Source: Aedes albopictus (lineage: Eukaryota > Arthropoda > Insecta > Diptera > Culicidae). Taken from it: a stretch of 64,000 nucleotides of DNA. Position numbers and translations under genes: made by a program. The stretch covers positions 273,649,694-273,713,693 of the forward strand of contig NC_085138.1 of the NCBI RefSeq assembly GCF_035046485.1, in the 5' to 3' direction. The notes beneath the pieces were generated by a model that had not been told where the DNA came from, did no database searches, and saw only the letters and a list, made by a program, of their open reading frames with translations. How positions within the stretch are numbered: the first letter of the stretch is position 1; every line of letters starts with the position of its first letter. Shown piece by piece: positions 1 to 10,995 of the stretch.

Positions 1-432
1 AGACATATGGGCAACGCCTTATGGTGAAACATGAGATAATTCAAATATGACTGCCACAATGGCCGACTTGAACCCCTACTCACGTTTTAAAAATTCGTTA
101 ACAAATGCGTCTGATTTGGAATATCTATCTCTTTTTGCAAAGTGAACAAAGCCAGGATGAACAAATGCAACGTGGTTCGATGCTTCGTTTATTAGATTTG
201 TGCCTTTATAGTTTGTATGCTAAATTGAAATAAGATTTCTTGATGTTTCTCCTAAACTTATTTCAGGAAAGTGTTTCCAACAATATTTTAGTGTTCGGGA
301 ATCTGTTTCATTCGGGCGATTGACTTTCGTGCGTTTGTTACTTACGGGCATTTATCATTCGGGCGTTTGAAATTCGGGCAAATAGTTTTTTTGGAAAATG
401 TAACAAAATTAATAAGTGAACAAGAATGATGT
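1..432. other. Non-coding sequence with short ATTCGGGC-type repeats
   Basis: No coding potential is seen. Between about 310 and 390 the motif TTCGGGC followed by GTTTG or a close variant recurs four to five times, which gives a short irregular tandem repeat. The rest shows no recognisable structure. Confidence 0.5.
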
Positions 433-830
433 TGTCCTTTTGAACAACTTTGTCTAAGACGACACACTTTTATCTGCTTTCTATCTGGATCCCGAGATGG
501 GGAAGTGTAAAATTACTTGATAGCTCGCGGCACCCCGCGGCAAAATCACCAACTAATTGAGAATCACCAAAATATTCTTGTCCTTTTGAACAAATTTGTC
601 GAAGGCGACACTTTTCTAACTGATTTTGATCCCGAAATAGAGTAGTCTAGAACTTTACTTGATAACTAGCGCCCCCTTGCTGCAAAATCACCTAATAATA
701 GATGCAGAACCAGAACATTTTTGTCATTCTGAACAACTTTGTCGAAGACGACACTTTTCTACCTTTCTTTCGATCCCGAGATAGAGAAATGCAAAACTTT
801 TTACTTGATAACAAGTGCCACCTATAGAGA
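433..830. repeat. Tandem repeat, about three units of ~145 bp
   Basis: Units begin near 433, 580 and 723 with TGTCCTTTTGAACAACTTTG or close variants. Each continues with a GTCGAAGACGACAC-like core, then GATCCCGAGATAG, then TTACTTGATAAC. The units have diverged from one another, so the array is old. The core motif also occurs in unrelated elements elsewhere in this window. The array may be a remnant of the arm of a foldback-type element, but no matching inverted arm was seen. Confidence 0.7.
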
Positions 831-2430
831 TTACTCAGTTACTGGACGGTCTTAAGCAGATAGATCAGTGTTGCCATCTGAGGCCATATGTCAGTATGTG
901 TATTATTATGGAAATTAGTAAGTACCTACTCCGATTTATTTTCTTACGTCTACGAATAGTGGACATAAATAAAGGTCAGAGTGTACCTAAGTGCAATGAT
1001 ATCTACCGTTGGAAATACACACAATGATAATTAAAATGTTATGCTTCAAGATTTTTCAGAAGGAACCCAATACCTATATTTTTCCAATCGAAACGCAATC
1101 CGAATAGATCTTGTACTTCGCGGTCAGTTCCATTTTCAAACTATATAGCCAAAACGAATAATAGACTCAGTCAGATGGTCTACCATATAGGCGGCATCTG
1201 CTACGCATTGGTTCTGTGTTCTTCTGTGAACAAGCTGCAATCTTAATTAAATTTACTTCCGTGAATGAAACATTTCCTGTGGGGGATGTAAACGGCAGTG
1301 TGGAGGGATGAGCTCGACAAATGGTAAAGTTTATTGAAAGCAGTGGTTAAATAAATCTCATGTATGTTATGCAAACATTTTTATGTTCTACATTTGCATA
1401 AGGCGTGCTTATGCAGCTGCTTTTATTGGAAGTTGTTTAATTAAAAAAATGGCTATCTCAATAGAAGACAAATAAGGCTTTGCTTTGGAGTTGGCGTTTT
1501 TTCTATAGTAAATTTGATCAGATTTTCCTATTGTTTCCCACTAACCAGCTGCTTGCAGCCGATTTCCACCCATTTGCGGGGCCCTCCACCACCCAAATCA
1601 AATTTCGGCCAAGGAATTTAAAATAATTCAATAAGCACCCAAACAACCAGTTCACAAATTAGAGGGGCGGTGGTTCCGTATGCTCCTCGGAAATAGGAAA
1701 CATAAAAACCGAATCTTGCCACCCGAATAAAGGAGCATGAAAGGCAGCCAGAGTAAAACGAATAGAAAATTACTTTATCCCAGTCCTAAACCTACTCCCC
1801 CAAACCACTCGCACTTTTCCACCCGTGTGAGATGATCATTGTTGGAAAATTCTCCGTCTGGATTATGGCCCGATGCGTGGTGGTAAAACGTGCCTGCTGG
1901 TGCTAGATCCCTGGCTTCCAATTATCGTGGCGGTCGGTGGCGGCACCCCGACGAGAAGGAAGGAGGAAATTTTCACGAGCCTCGTCTCGTTTTCATTTTC
2001 CATTCTTCGCAGTTGCAAACCGTAATAAGAAGAAAATCTATTTTGCGGAAATTTCCTGTGAACGAGAATCTTGTTCGCCTCTGTTCACGTGTCAAGTTGT
2101 GAAAACCTTTGGGACAAACACCAGACGCAATCGTCATCGGAGTCGCACTGCTGCTGTTGCTGTTGTGTTTTCTCCGGGGAGTCTAGCGGCAGCGGCTTGG
2201 AGAAGCGTAGCTCGCTGGTCGAAGGGGAACGTATACTCCATTACGTTATGATAAATTTTACGACATCATTTTCGCCCATTTTTATTAAACCTACTTTATT
2301 TGGTTTCCATCATTTCCGGGGCAGACCACTTGAAGCTCATTCACTGGCAGCAAAAATATCGATCCAATCCTTGAAAAAAACTTTTAAGAATCCTTGGAAT
2401 CATCCTAAGATTATCAGTTTAATCCGCCTA
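831..2430. other. Non-repetitive stretch, no gene supported
   Basis: Short overlapping open frames exist at 1890-2454, in a CTG/GTT-rich stretch. They show no family resemblance, and three frames are open over the same bases, so none is credited. The GC-richer part at 1870-2240 could be an untranslated exon or promoter region, but nothing in the sequence proves it. Confidence 0.4.
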
Positions 2431-2434
2431 ATAT

Positions 2435-3125
2435 TTTCAGGAGAACCCTCCTAGGATTCTTAGGAGAATCCTTCTAGGATTTTCAGGACAATCCTCCTAG
2501 GATTGTCAGGATAATCCTCCTAGGATTCTCAGGAGAATCCTCCTGGGATTCTCAGGAGAATCCTCCTGGGATTCTCAGGAGAATCCTCCTGGGATTCTCA
2601 GGAGAATCCTCCTGGGATTCTCAGGAGAATCCTCCTGGGATTCTCAGGAGAATCCTCCTGCGATTCTCAGGAGAATCCTCCTGGGATTCTCAGGAGAATC
2701 CTCCTGGGATTCTTAGGAGAATCCTCCTGGGATTCTGAGGAGAATCCTCCTGGGATTCTCAGGAGAATCCTCCTGGGATTCTCAGGAAAATCCTTCTGGG
2801 ATTCTCAGGAGAATCCTTCTGGGATTCTCAGGAGAATCCTCCTGGGATTCTCAGGAGAATCCTCCTGGGATTCTCAGGAGAATCCTCCTGGGATTCGCAG
2901 GATAATTCTCCTGGGATTCTCAAGAGAATCCTCCTGGGATTCTCAGGAGAATCCTCCTGGGATTCTCAGGAAAATCCTCCTGGGATTCTCAGGAGAATCC
3001 TCCTGGGATTCCCAGGAGAATCCTCCTGGGATTCTCAGGAGAATCCTCCTGGGATTCGCAGGAGAATCCTCCTGGGATTCTCAGGAGACTCCTCCTGTGA
3101 TCCTCAGGATAATCCTCCTAGGATC
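2435..3125. repeat. 23 bp satellite array (about 29 units)
   Basis: A regular tandem array with a 23 bp period; for example, AGGAGAATCC starts at 2531 and again at 2554. The unit contains the near-perfect inverted repeat GGATTCTCAGGAGAATCC, so each unit can form a small hairpin. Central units are almost identical, while both edges (2435-2510 and 3100-3190) are degenerate, as expected when unequal exchange homogenises the middle. The unit resembles the degenerate GGAATTCC arrays further along and may be their young, homogeneous form. Confidence 0.9.
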
Positions 3126-4990
3126 TCGTAGATTTCTCCTCTGAATTCTCGCAGGACTCTGCTTAGAACTCTCGCAGGATTCTCCTCAGAATCCTTGGAG
3201 GGTTCTTTTTTAAATTCTAGCAGAATTTTCATCAAAATCGTCGCAGGATACTCTTCGGAATTCTCGCAGTATCATCCTCTCAGTATTCTTCAGATTTTTT
3301 TTTTTTTTTTTGGAAAAGTAAATAACATGATTACTTTTTTTTTCAAAACTTTAGCAGGATTATCTTTTTGTTTATTTTTATTAGAGATCAGGCACAAGAA
3401 ACTTTTTTTTTCAATAAACATTATCTTTGTGTTAAAATTCTCATTTGAACTTGCATTTTTTTTAGTGAAGTGGGTTTATGAAAAGAATTCCTCCATTATC
3501 ATTTCCAGCATCGTTCACCAAATCACGTCCTCTCATCTTGGGACGTGTCCAGATGTCTGCGGTTCTTTATTTAGTCGCCCAGAGTGCACCATCATGCGGA
3601 AATGAAACAAACAAGATCTAGAGAGGCGCATGACTGCCGTCTACAGTTGCAAAGCAGCCAAGTAAGAAAAAAACAGTAAAAATAAAATTACATTAATTAT
3701 CAGGATGGTTTTGCGAAAGCTACGACTTTCCCCCCGCATAAGGAAGCTGCGTTACCCAGAAGCGTTTGTTCATGATGCTGGTTCCGGAGTAATTCCTTAT
3801 CAACTGTCACTGTGCTTGTGCAATGCTGTTTTTGTGTTTCGCTAGCATCAGTGTTTCTCAAGTTTCTTACTTTATGATACATGTGATGTACCGTTCATAC
3901 AGTTGTCGTTTTCACCAGTTGAACCATTGGTGAACATCTGCTCTATCATCATCATCATCATCCGGTCCCAGGAATGGACTCAACTTCAGAAGCAGCTCGT
4001 TTATCTTTACAGAAGCTATATAGAGACAGAGAAAAAATCCCGATGGCTAAACATGAGGGTTCGAGTAAAGGGACAGCAGTTTTTCCATGCCAGGAGGTGC
4101 GAGATCCCACTGAGGAGGAAATGAAAAGTGAAAGCGAACCACACTATCAGTCGGACGACGGAACCTTGACAGTCGTCGTCCCGTTGGTGTCGTGGAAACA
4201 CACGATTCTTTGACCTGCGGCCTACTGGTGAGGATATGTCTTCCGGTGGACATGGTTTCCGCTGACTGATGGTGGTAGGGAGTCTAAACAGGTGGAAAAT
4301 CCAGGGTTGGTCATTGGCAGTGGTCAGCTAGACCAGAGATGCCACATCAGTCTAGTGGTGATCTCCGGTGATGGCTTTGGTGTCTGCTTTTTCTCGTTCG
4401 CTCAAATGATTTAGAGAAGACGGAAGGTATATCTAATGTCTATAGTAAAAAAAAATAACTGGAGTAATAAGAGTGAAATTGATATATAAATATATTTAAT
4501 CTTGTACCTATGGCAAATATTCAGGGTGTAAGCTGTGAATTCAATAATGTAACTTAGTATCGTTTAATATTTCATTGTCTAGTTTTTGCTTGGAAAATAC
4601 CTAAAAACGAAACTATTTCATAAATCTGAATCTTCAAGATATCATGTTGTTTTTAGCTTGTTGTGGTAAGGAGGTACATAGGTATAGGCTCTTTTTACAC
4701 TTTATACGCTTCAGTACATTTTTCAGGGCTTTGTTTGAACCCATTGTGACGTTTATGAGACAATGTACTCCTCTATGGTGACGTCCTTGTTCCTCTACCT
4801 TTTTCTATCCCTTTCATATCCCTTATACTTTTCCCTTTTTCTCGGGTAGATGATGAATAGGCTCGTATTTGTGGCGATGGAACAAATTTCCCAATTAGAG
4901 GAGAGCGTGTATCTGGAACCGACCAACCTTATACCTGATGTTCGGCAATGAACACAAGAATATTTAGGCACGAAGCACTGGACTGAAGGC
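3126..4990. other. Degenerate satellite edge, then AT-rich DNA without a supported gene
   Basis: The stretch from 3126 to 3300 is decayed 23 bp-type repeat. From 3300 the DNA is T-rich and unremarkable. Small open frames at 3195-3605, 3903-4124 and 3974-4213 overlap each other and show no domain. The part from about 4770 may be the far end of the left BEL-type LTR, but this cannot be shown because the right LTR does not match it. Confidence 0.4.
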
Positions 4991-5150
4991 ACGGGGTATA
5001 GCACAGCAGAAGAGAACGGGATTTCGGATTGGGACGGAATAACACTTGTTAACCTTTACACTACACTACTTTATTCTCTCTACTTGCTATTTACACTTTT
5101 ACACTTTGGGTAATATCACTTCGCGTTGTTCAAGCCACGCGAACGCTTAT

Positions 5151-5538
5151 CACTTGATCACATTTGGATTACAACTGACTTGCGACCGCGAACGGGTCGC
5201 ATATATATACCCAAAATCCAACGTACCAGAACCACGTGGAAGATTCTACGCGCGCGTAGAACCCACGCGACGTGTATAGAACAAATCATCATCAGCACGC
5301 TACCTGCAGGGCGACGACGACGAGAGTCGATGATGATGATGATGATGACTACGGCGGCGGCGCTCACGGCTGGCTCTCACGGCACTCACTCTCTCGCTGC
5401 TGGTCGCTGCTGTCCCGTCGGCTCGGGTGAGTGCGCGTGCTTCGTAACGATCTTCGATGACGGTTCCGATGCGATGGTTGGTCTTGGTTGCACATATCAG
5501 TATGCTGCTGCCCACGTTGGGAGCGCATTTTCGCAAAC
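5151..5538 (-). repeat. Left (3') LTR of the BEL/Pao element, conserved part
   Basis: Matches 8374-8752 over about 388 bp. The main differences are a 7 bp ATATATA insertion near 5205 and one extra ATG unit in the (ATG)n run near 5340. On the minus strand the LTR starts TGTTTGCGAAAATGCG, with the canonical TG. An AATAAAG signal lies beyond the matching block at about 5068-5075 on the minus strand, which suggests that this LTR extends to the left. Confidence 0.8.
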
Positions 5539-6382
5539 ATACTCCCGCCCGTTGGAATGCAGTTCCAACTCTAATGGTCGTTTGTTGCTCATGTCCCTTA
5601 GGCAATGTCCTCACTAACTGCTGGAAAGTATGCTCCGGAACCTGGTCGGTGCTGGCTATCTGTTTATCCCTTCGTGGACAATCGGCGGTGTTCTTCGTCA
5701 ACTTCCTCAGCGGTACTAGTTTGGTGGCCTTGCCTGGTAAACTGCTTACTAGGGTGGTACATGCTGAGACGTCACCTTCCTGATCGTCGTACGGGCCGGT
5801 CACAGTCCATCCAAACTCCGTTTCGACCAGAGACGGTAGAGGATCAGATAGCTTGATCCGACCTTGCTTTAAAATTTCCGAAAACAGTTCGGCTCCAATC
5901 AACATCTCTATCTCGCTTGAGCAATGGAAAGAATCATCTGCGAGCAGAATACCGGGTGGTATATTCCAGGAATCCTTTTCCACTCGTACCCATGGGGTCG
6001 AATCCGTCACTTTTGGAACTGTGTAACACTCTAGGTTGGTGGCAAAGTCACTGCAATTCGATCTCATTCGCACCACCACCTTGTGATGCAGTTGCGATCT
6101 GGTGCCATTGACGCCAACAATTGGTACATTCGCAGGGAACTTCAGTAGCTTCATTCTTTGCACTACTGAGTCGGCGATGAGGTTTATCTGTGATCCAGAA
6201 TCCAACAAGGCACGCACACGATGAACTGTGCCATTTCTGGACGTCAAGTTCACCATTGCTGTCATCAGGAATACATGCTTGGTTGATGGAGAATCTCTGC
6301 TAGAACTCGACGACCTTACAGGATGCTGAATCGTTACCCCAGTACCGGGGTTGGCTTCTGCAAGTTTCTGGGTACCAGCGTG
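5539..6382 (-). pseudogene. BEL/Pao retropepsin (DUF1758-like) segment
   Basis: The frame contains the aspartyl protease motif ALLDSGSQINLI (catalytic Asp codon at about 6200-6202), followed by the region with IEMLIGAELFSEIL and ETEFGWTVTGP that typifies the BEL/Pao pol N terminus. The open frame formally starts at 6424, but its first 14 codons lie in the inserted inverted-repeat element and are not native. Downstream it should enter the reverse transcriptase; instead it runs straight into LTR sequence at 5538, and translation to 5300 is antisense-like LTR reading. The deletion therefore removed nearly all of pol. Confidence 0.8.
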
Positions 6383-6549
6383 CCCAAGCAACACACATGT
6401 TATATATGAGTTACGACACCGCAAGTTTTGGTTGTATAGATGTTACTTTTACTTAATTCTGACATTGTGTTGGAATAACGTCAAATAAACTTCTATACAA
6501 CCAAAACTTGCGCTGTCGTTACTAATATATAACATGTGTGTTGCTTGGG
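6383..6549. mobile_element. 167 bp inverted-repeat (MITE-like) element inside the BEL element
   Basis: The ends are inverted copies of each other over about 60 bp, starting CCCAAGCAACACACATGTTA on both sides, and nearly the whole element is a hairpin. The flanks are GTG on the left and TGA on the right; only a 2 bp TG is duplicated, so the target-site rule is unclear. It interrupts the region between the knuckle and protease frames and so is younger than the retrotransposon. Confidence 0.85.
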
Positions 6550-6770
6550 TGATTAACTGGAGTCCTCTTACGCTCAAAATGTAGTAGCGTGTGATGTCTT
6601 TTTGAGCACTGCAGGCACGATTTACTACTGGAACAAGCTGAGCTTCGGTGGCCCTTTCTCAAACAAATAAAGCATGCATTTAGCTCCTTCACTGTCGTAT
6701 GGCGCTGACGGACAGCTTCTGGAACACGTAACACTTGAAATTTTGATGCTGTCCGGCACAGAAGTCGCAC
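6550..6770 (-). pseudogene. Gag zinc-knuckle segment of the BEL element
   Basis: This frame contains CFICLRKGHRSSAC, a CCHC knuckle, followed by CLQCSKRHHTLLH, the Cys/His-rich partner usual in BEL/Pao proteins. In a complete element it lies between the gag core and the protease. Here it is out of frame with gag upstream and is cut at 6549 by an inverted-repeat element, whose DNA supplies the last few codons before the stop at 6522. Confidence 0.75.
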
Positions 6771-7827
6771 ACATACGTCGGCACTACTAACGCTGCATGC
6801 GAAGTCTTGGAAGGCACGAGCTTGGATGTAGGCGGCTTCCGGTTGGAGACCTTGGGACTCGGGGATACGATGGATGCACTATTCTCGCATCTCTCCAGAA
6901 TGACGCATCGTTGTTTTAGAAATTCGATGGTCTGTTCGTAGTCTGGAAGCTCCTTCTGGTCCATTGAAGCTTCCCACAGCTCACGGGTCTGACCATCCAA
7001 CGCATGACTCAACACGGTCACCACGATCAGCTCTGACATCCCTGAAAGTGGTTGACCGAGCTTGATGAGGTTCTCCACATGGCGAGTGCACTCTTCGATG
7101 AGACTCCGGAGTTCCTTCGACGAGCTCCTTGTCATCTGTTTTAGGTTTAACAGGCCCAGGATGTGAGATTCCAAGATAAGCCGCTTGTTGCCAAATCTCT
7201 CCTCTAGGATGTCCCATGCGCGCTGGTAATCGTTGTCCTGCAACGTCTCCAGATCGATCACACCAGCGGCATCTCCTTTAAAGGAGTTCTCGAGGTGGTA
7301 CAACTTCACGGCATCTGAATCTGATGAACGCTGCATCAGATCCTGGAACATGGCTTTGAAGCGGGGCCATGCTTCATAATGACCATCTAAAGTTGGCAAT
7401 GGAGCACCAAAGGATTGGGACTGAACGATGATCGGTTGCTGGTTAGTGACACAAGGTGGCTGCTGAGTTGGCGGCAAACAGTCAATTTCTCGGTACAACT
7501 CTCGAGCAGCACGGATACCTCCTCGTACAGGTACATGAACCGCAGGTAGTGCTCATCTTGCTCATCGCGCTTGTCGGCTGAGGACTGGGCAACAATCTCC
7601 TGGTGCAACCTGACATACTCGGCCTTCTCATTTTCAATACTTCGTTGGTACACCTTGACTTGGGCTGGGCTGAGTTCACTCCTGTCCTTTTCGGCCTGCT
7701 TGAGGATAGTTAGGATTCTGGTCACATTTCGTTGTGCTGATCCACGGTTGTGGACTAGCGCCCCAAGCTGGGCTTCACACTCGGCAGAATCCGGCACCTT
7801 CTTCACCGGTGTCCGTTTGGGTGGCAT
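6689..7827 (-). pseudogene. gag: BEL/Pao gag-like polyprotein, frameshifted
   Basis: Reading starts at the ATG at 7827 (MPPKRTPVKK). The first frame carries a charged, Gln-rich helical segment (residues 1-110). The frame then changes at about 7495 into a second frame that runs to 6689. The second frame has the retrotransposon Gag-like (DUF1759-type) region, with the landmarks LPTLDGHYEAWPRFKAMF near its residue 35 and YQRAWDILEERFGNKR near residue 92, and ends in a C-x2-C knuckle start (CDFCAGQHQNFKC). A second frame change at about 6740 separates it from the remaining knuckles. The function would be particle assembly and RNA binding; this copy cannot make it. Two frame breaks in one gene point to decay rather than programmed shifting. 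Confidence 0.8.
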
Positions 7828-8373
7828 CCTGATGTAATCCTTCGCGGGTCAGTAACACGGGGATGTGGACAGGAATTTCGTTGCTTTTGTTGCAATGGAT
7901 GGGAAGTAGCACACGGAATCCGAAGCGGTGGCAGCAACACTCAACACTACGGTGACAAACAAGAAACTTCGCTTCACCGGATACGATCGTCAAAGTCGAT
8001 GCGTGTGTCGCCACGGATGGAAAAAACACTTGAAGATTCCGAAGCGACGGACACAAAACACTACGCGGCGATGGCGCGCTATTGGCTGGGAACCGACGCG
8101 CTTGTCACAACGGGTGGAACACTATCACAGAATGTCCGGAGTGACGGAAGCTAGCACTACGCGACGGCGGACTCACTAGGGATACCACGAAAATCGACGC
8201 GCTTGTCGGATCAGATGGAATCGGCACCACACGAATTCCGGAACGACGGATGAAGTCACTACGCGACGACGCGGTTTACACTCGCGGACTGACACGGGTA
8301 CGGACGTTGTCGAAGCCACGTCCACGCTCTTCACTGCACAGCACGCTGTTGAAGCCACGTGCACGCTTCTACG

Positions 8374-8752
8374 CACTTGATCACATTTGGATTACAACTG
8401 ACTTGCGACCGCGAACGGGTCGCATCCCAAAATCCAACGTACCAGAACCACGTGGAAGGTTCTACGCGCGCGTAGAACCCACGCGACGTGTATAGAACAA
8501 ATCATCATCAGCACGCTACCAGCAGGGCGACGACGACGAGAGTCGATGATGATGATGATGACTACGGCAGCGGCGCTCACGGCTGGTTCTCACGGCACTC
8601 ACTCTCTCGCTGCTGGTCGCTGCTGTCCCGTCGGCTCGGGTGAGTGCGCGTGCTTCGTAACGATCTTCGATGACGGTTCCGATGCGATGGTTGGTCTTGG
8701 TTGCGCATATCAGTATGCTGCTGCCCACGTTGGGAGCGCATTTTCGCAAACA
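8374..8752 (-). repeat. Right (5') LTR of the BEL/Pao element, conserved part
   Basis: Direct repeat of 5151-5538 and upstream of gag on the minus strand. It begins with TGTTTGCG at 8752. The stretch 7850-8373 between this block and gag should hold the rest of the LTR, the primer-binding site and the leader. It does not match the left side and contains several ACGC-rich imperfect repeats, so it has been rearranged or is fast-evolving. Confidence 0.8.
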
Positions 8753-8759
8753 CCTGATA

Positions 8760-9900
8760 CTATAGAGAGTACATATTCTCTCATTATACCTTCTCATAAT
8801 AATTAGCTGATAAAAAGAAAAATCTTTTTTCATCACTGCACTGCACTTAATGAATTCTTAAATCTGACTCCCAGCAGTCCAATTGCCAAGCATGAAAGGA
8901 AACCAAAAAGAGCGATTCCTTATGAAACGCTCGTGCAAATGAAGTATCTGGTAACTTTTTAATTGAAATTTAATTGCAAACTGACCGCTCTCTGACTAAG
9001 CAACTTTTCGTTTCGTACCTTTGGGCCTTCCACCGGCGATGCCACACCATACCACCGCGAGAGTTGCACCTTGTTGAAAAGAATCCACAGAAGGTGAGAA
9101 TTATTAGCAACCCCCGCCGCCGTAGGAAACGGTTCGGTCGTTCCGAGAGCAGTGCGAAAAAATGAATGAAAGCTGACTGCTGAAAATTAATTTATTTCAG
9201 CTTTTCCATTCGGAAAAAGCTCTCGAAACGATCGTTGTAAGGTGACTGAGGAACACTTTTTTTCCACTTGTCGGTTTCGGTATCGTTGCGTACAAAGAGA
9301 AGCACAGAAAAATTAATGATTACACAACTTTTCAATCCAGATGGATGCGGCGTGATGGGTCACGTTTTTCGGGTGGCTGGGCGCGTGTCCCTACTCTTGG
9401 TTGGTGGTACCTTTACGGTACGATGTTTACTCAGACATCGAATACCCGTCCACTCAACTTCAAGGATAGCCAAGCCACCCACGAACCGTGATGCACTGAT
9501 GATGGATGGCGCGAGTTTGCAGCTGGAACGGAAGCAAAAAAAGGAAATGACACTGTTTCCATTTTAATGAAATTTTTATTTAGACAACCTCATTAGAATT
9601 TTATGAGCGCCAATCTGTTTTCCTTTAATTACCCACTCCGCGTGGGGTTTGACGAATATAAGCAACAGTTAACTAGCAAGACAAAAATAATGATGACTTT
9701 GGTTTGGAAGCCCAAAATGTGAAATGCTTGAAAATAATATACTCATAAACACAAAGTGTTAACTTTCATAACACGATCTATAGATTCCAAGTTCCAATGC
9801 GAACGTTGAGCCACAAAGAAGAAGACGAAGCGCTTCAATCCTTTGTTTTTCGTAGGATGAAAATGGGAGCTACAAGCTTAATAAGGGAACCAATACCCTA
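8760..9900. other. Gene-free stretch
   Basis: Simple AT-rich sequence with some GC-richer islands (9000-9130, 9330-9490). Open frames at 8974-9165 and 9268-9567 show no recognisable domain. No inverted or tandem repeat was seen. Confidence 0.4.
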
Positions 9901-9949
9901 TATGAGTATGAAAAATTCTTGAAATTTTTTTTATCAAAGCTTGTTGCAG

Positions 9950-10995
9950 TGATTCCATCATGGATTCCTCCAGAGATTCCTTCAAGAATGCATATAGGGA
10001 TTCCGCCAGACATTTCTTCGAGGATTTGTCCTGGGATATCTTTAGAAATTCCTCCAGTGCGTGATTGTTCCAGTGTTGTTTTGGCGGTTTCCTTCGAGAA
10101 TTTCTTCAAAGAACCTTTTTGTTATTTCTGAACGTATTTGTTCAGAAATTCCTTCAGGGATTTTTCTATATATCCCTTCCAGAATTCCATTACAGATTGC
10201 TCCAATAATTATATGAGGAATTATTCGAAATATTTCAGCAGGAATTCTTTCAGAAATTTTTACTACAGATTATTCAAAAAATGCTTGAAAATTTTGTTCT
10301 ACAAATTTCATTTTTGCCTTCAATAGTCCGTCTAGAAATTTCTGCAAACATGGATTTCTTTAACGTTGGATTTCTTCAACGAGATTTTTAGCCCTAGGCT
10401 AGTTCGTTAGGCGCGTTACTTCCCTTCCTAAGGAAGAACTCACATTTAATGAGTTTGTCGGGAGTGGGATTCGATCTCAGGTCCTCGACGTGATAGGTTC
10501 TTAAGGAATTCCTTATGGGATTGCTTCCGGGATTCCTCATGGAGTTTCTTCGGAAATTCCTCTGAGAATTCCTCCTGGGATTCACCCGGGAGTTCCTTCT
10601 GTGACTCCATGCACTCTTCATGGGATTCCTTTAGGAATTTCTCCTGGAATTCTTTCAGAAATTCCTCCAGGAACTGTTTAGAAATTCCCTTAGGAATTCC
10701 TCTTGGCATTGCTTCCGAGATTCCAAATGGGGTTACTTCAACAATTCGTTCAGCGATTCCTTCAGGGTCTGCTGCAGGGCTTCGTCCAAGAGTTTCTTTA
10801 TGTATTCCTTTTAGGATTCCTTTAGGATTTCCTCAAGAATTTCAGCGATTCAATACTCCCTCATGGGATTTCTTCAGAAAATCTTTCTGGAATTTTCTCG
10901 GAAATTCATCCTTGTATTTCTTCCTGGGATTCATCCAGAAATATCTCAAGGGTTTTCTCCAGAAATTCTTTAAGGAATTGTTCTAGGATTTTTCT
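9950..10995. repeat. Degenerate GGAATTCC / CCTCCAGG array (left part)
   Basis: A long array of loosely repeated 12-mers such as GGAATTCCTCCAGGGATTCC, without a sharp period. Because the repeat has few stop codons in one frame, it yields collagen-like open frames (PPGIPP-type) that are not genes. The array is interrupted by a SINE fragment at 10378-10500 and by the retroposed element that starts at 10996. Confidence 0.8.
10378..10500 (-). mobile_element. 3' part of a tRNA-derived SINE
   Basis: On the minus strand it has a Pol III B box (GATCGAATCCC, about 10467-10477), a tRNA-unrelated body and, at the 3' end, a hairpin with CGAACTAGCCTAGGGCT and AATCTCG. This resembles the 3' tail hairpin of mosquito SINE/LINE pairs. 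The A box is missing, so the copy is 5' truncated. The same hairpin design is found alone at 52125-52186 and 55154-55214. Confidence 0.6.

Larger units (their letters stand above)
5151..8752 (-). mobile_element. Deleted BEL/Pao LTR retrotransposon
   Basis: Two direct repeats (5151-5538 and 8374-8752) flank an internal region read on the minus strand as gag, zinc knuckles and retropepsin. Gene order, the BEL-type gag, a CCHC-plus-histidine-rich knuckle and the ALLDSGSQ protease motif identify the BEL/Pao class. The reverse transcriptase, RNase H and integrase of a full element are absent: the protease frame runs into the left LTR at 5538. The gag frame is broken at about 7495 and 6740, and a 167 bp inverted-repeat element sits between knuckle and protease. 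The copy is dead. LTR homology ends at about 5151/8374 although a full LTR would probably extend further, so one LTR side is rearranged. Confidence 0.85.

Noticed and set aside
1937..2454. Overlapping 70-127-codon frames in a CTG-rich stretch
   Set aside because: Three frames are open over the same bases; no family resemblance.
2435..3125. CRISPR-like array
   Set aside because: The repeats are contiguous with no unique spacers; a satellite in a eukaryotic genome.
3974..4213. 79-codon frame with charged residues
   Set aside because: Overlaps other frames on both strands. No domain, splice or conservation evidence.
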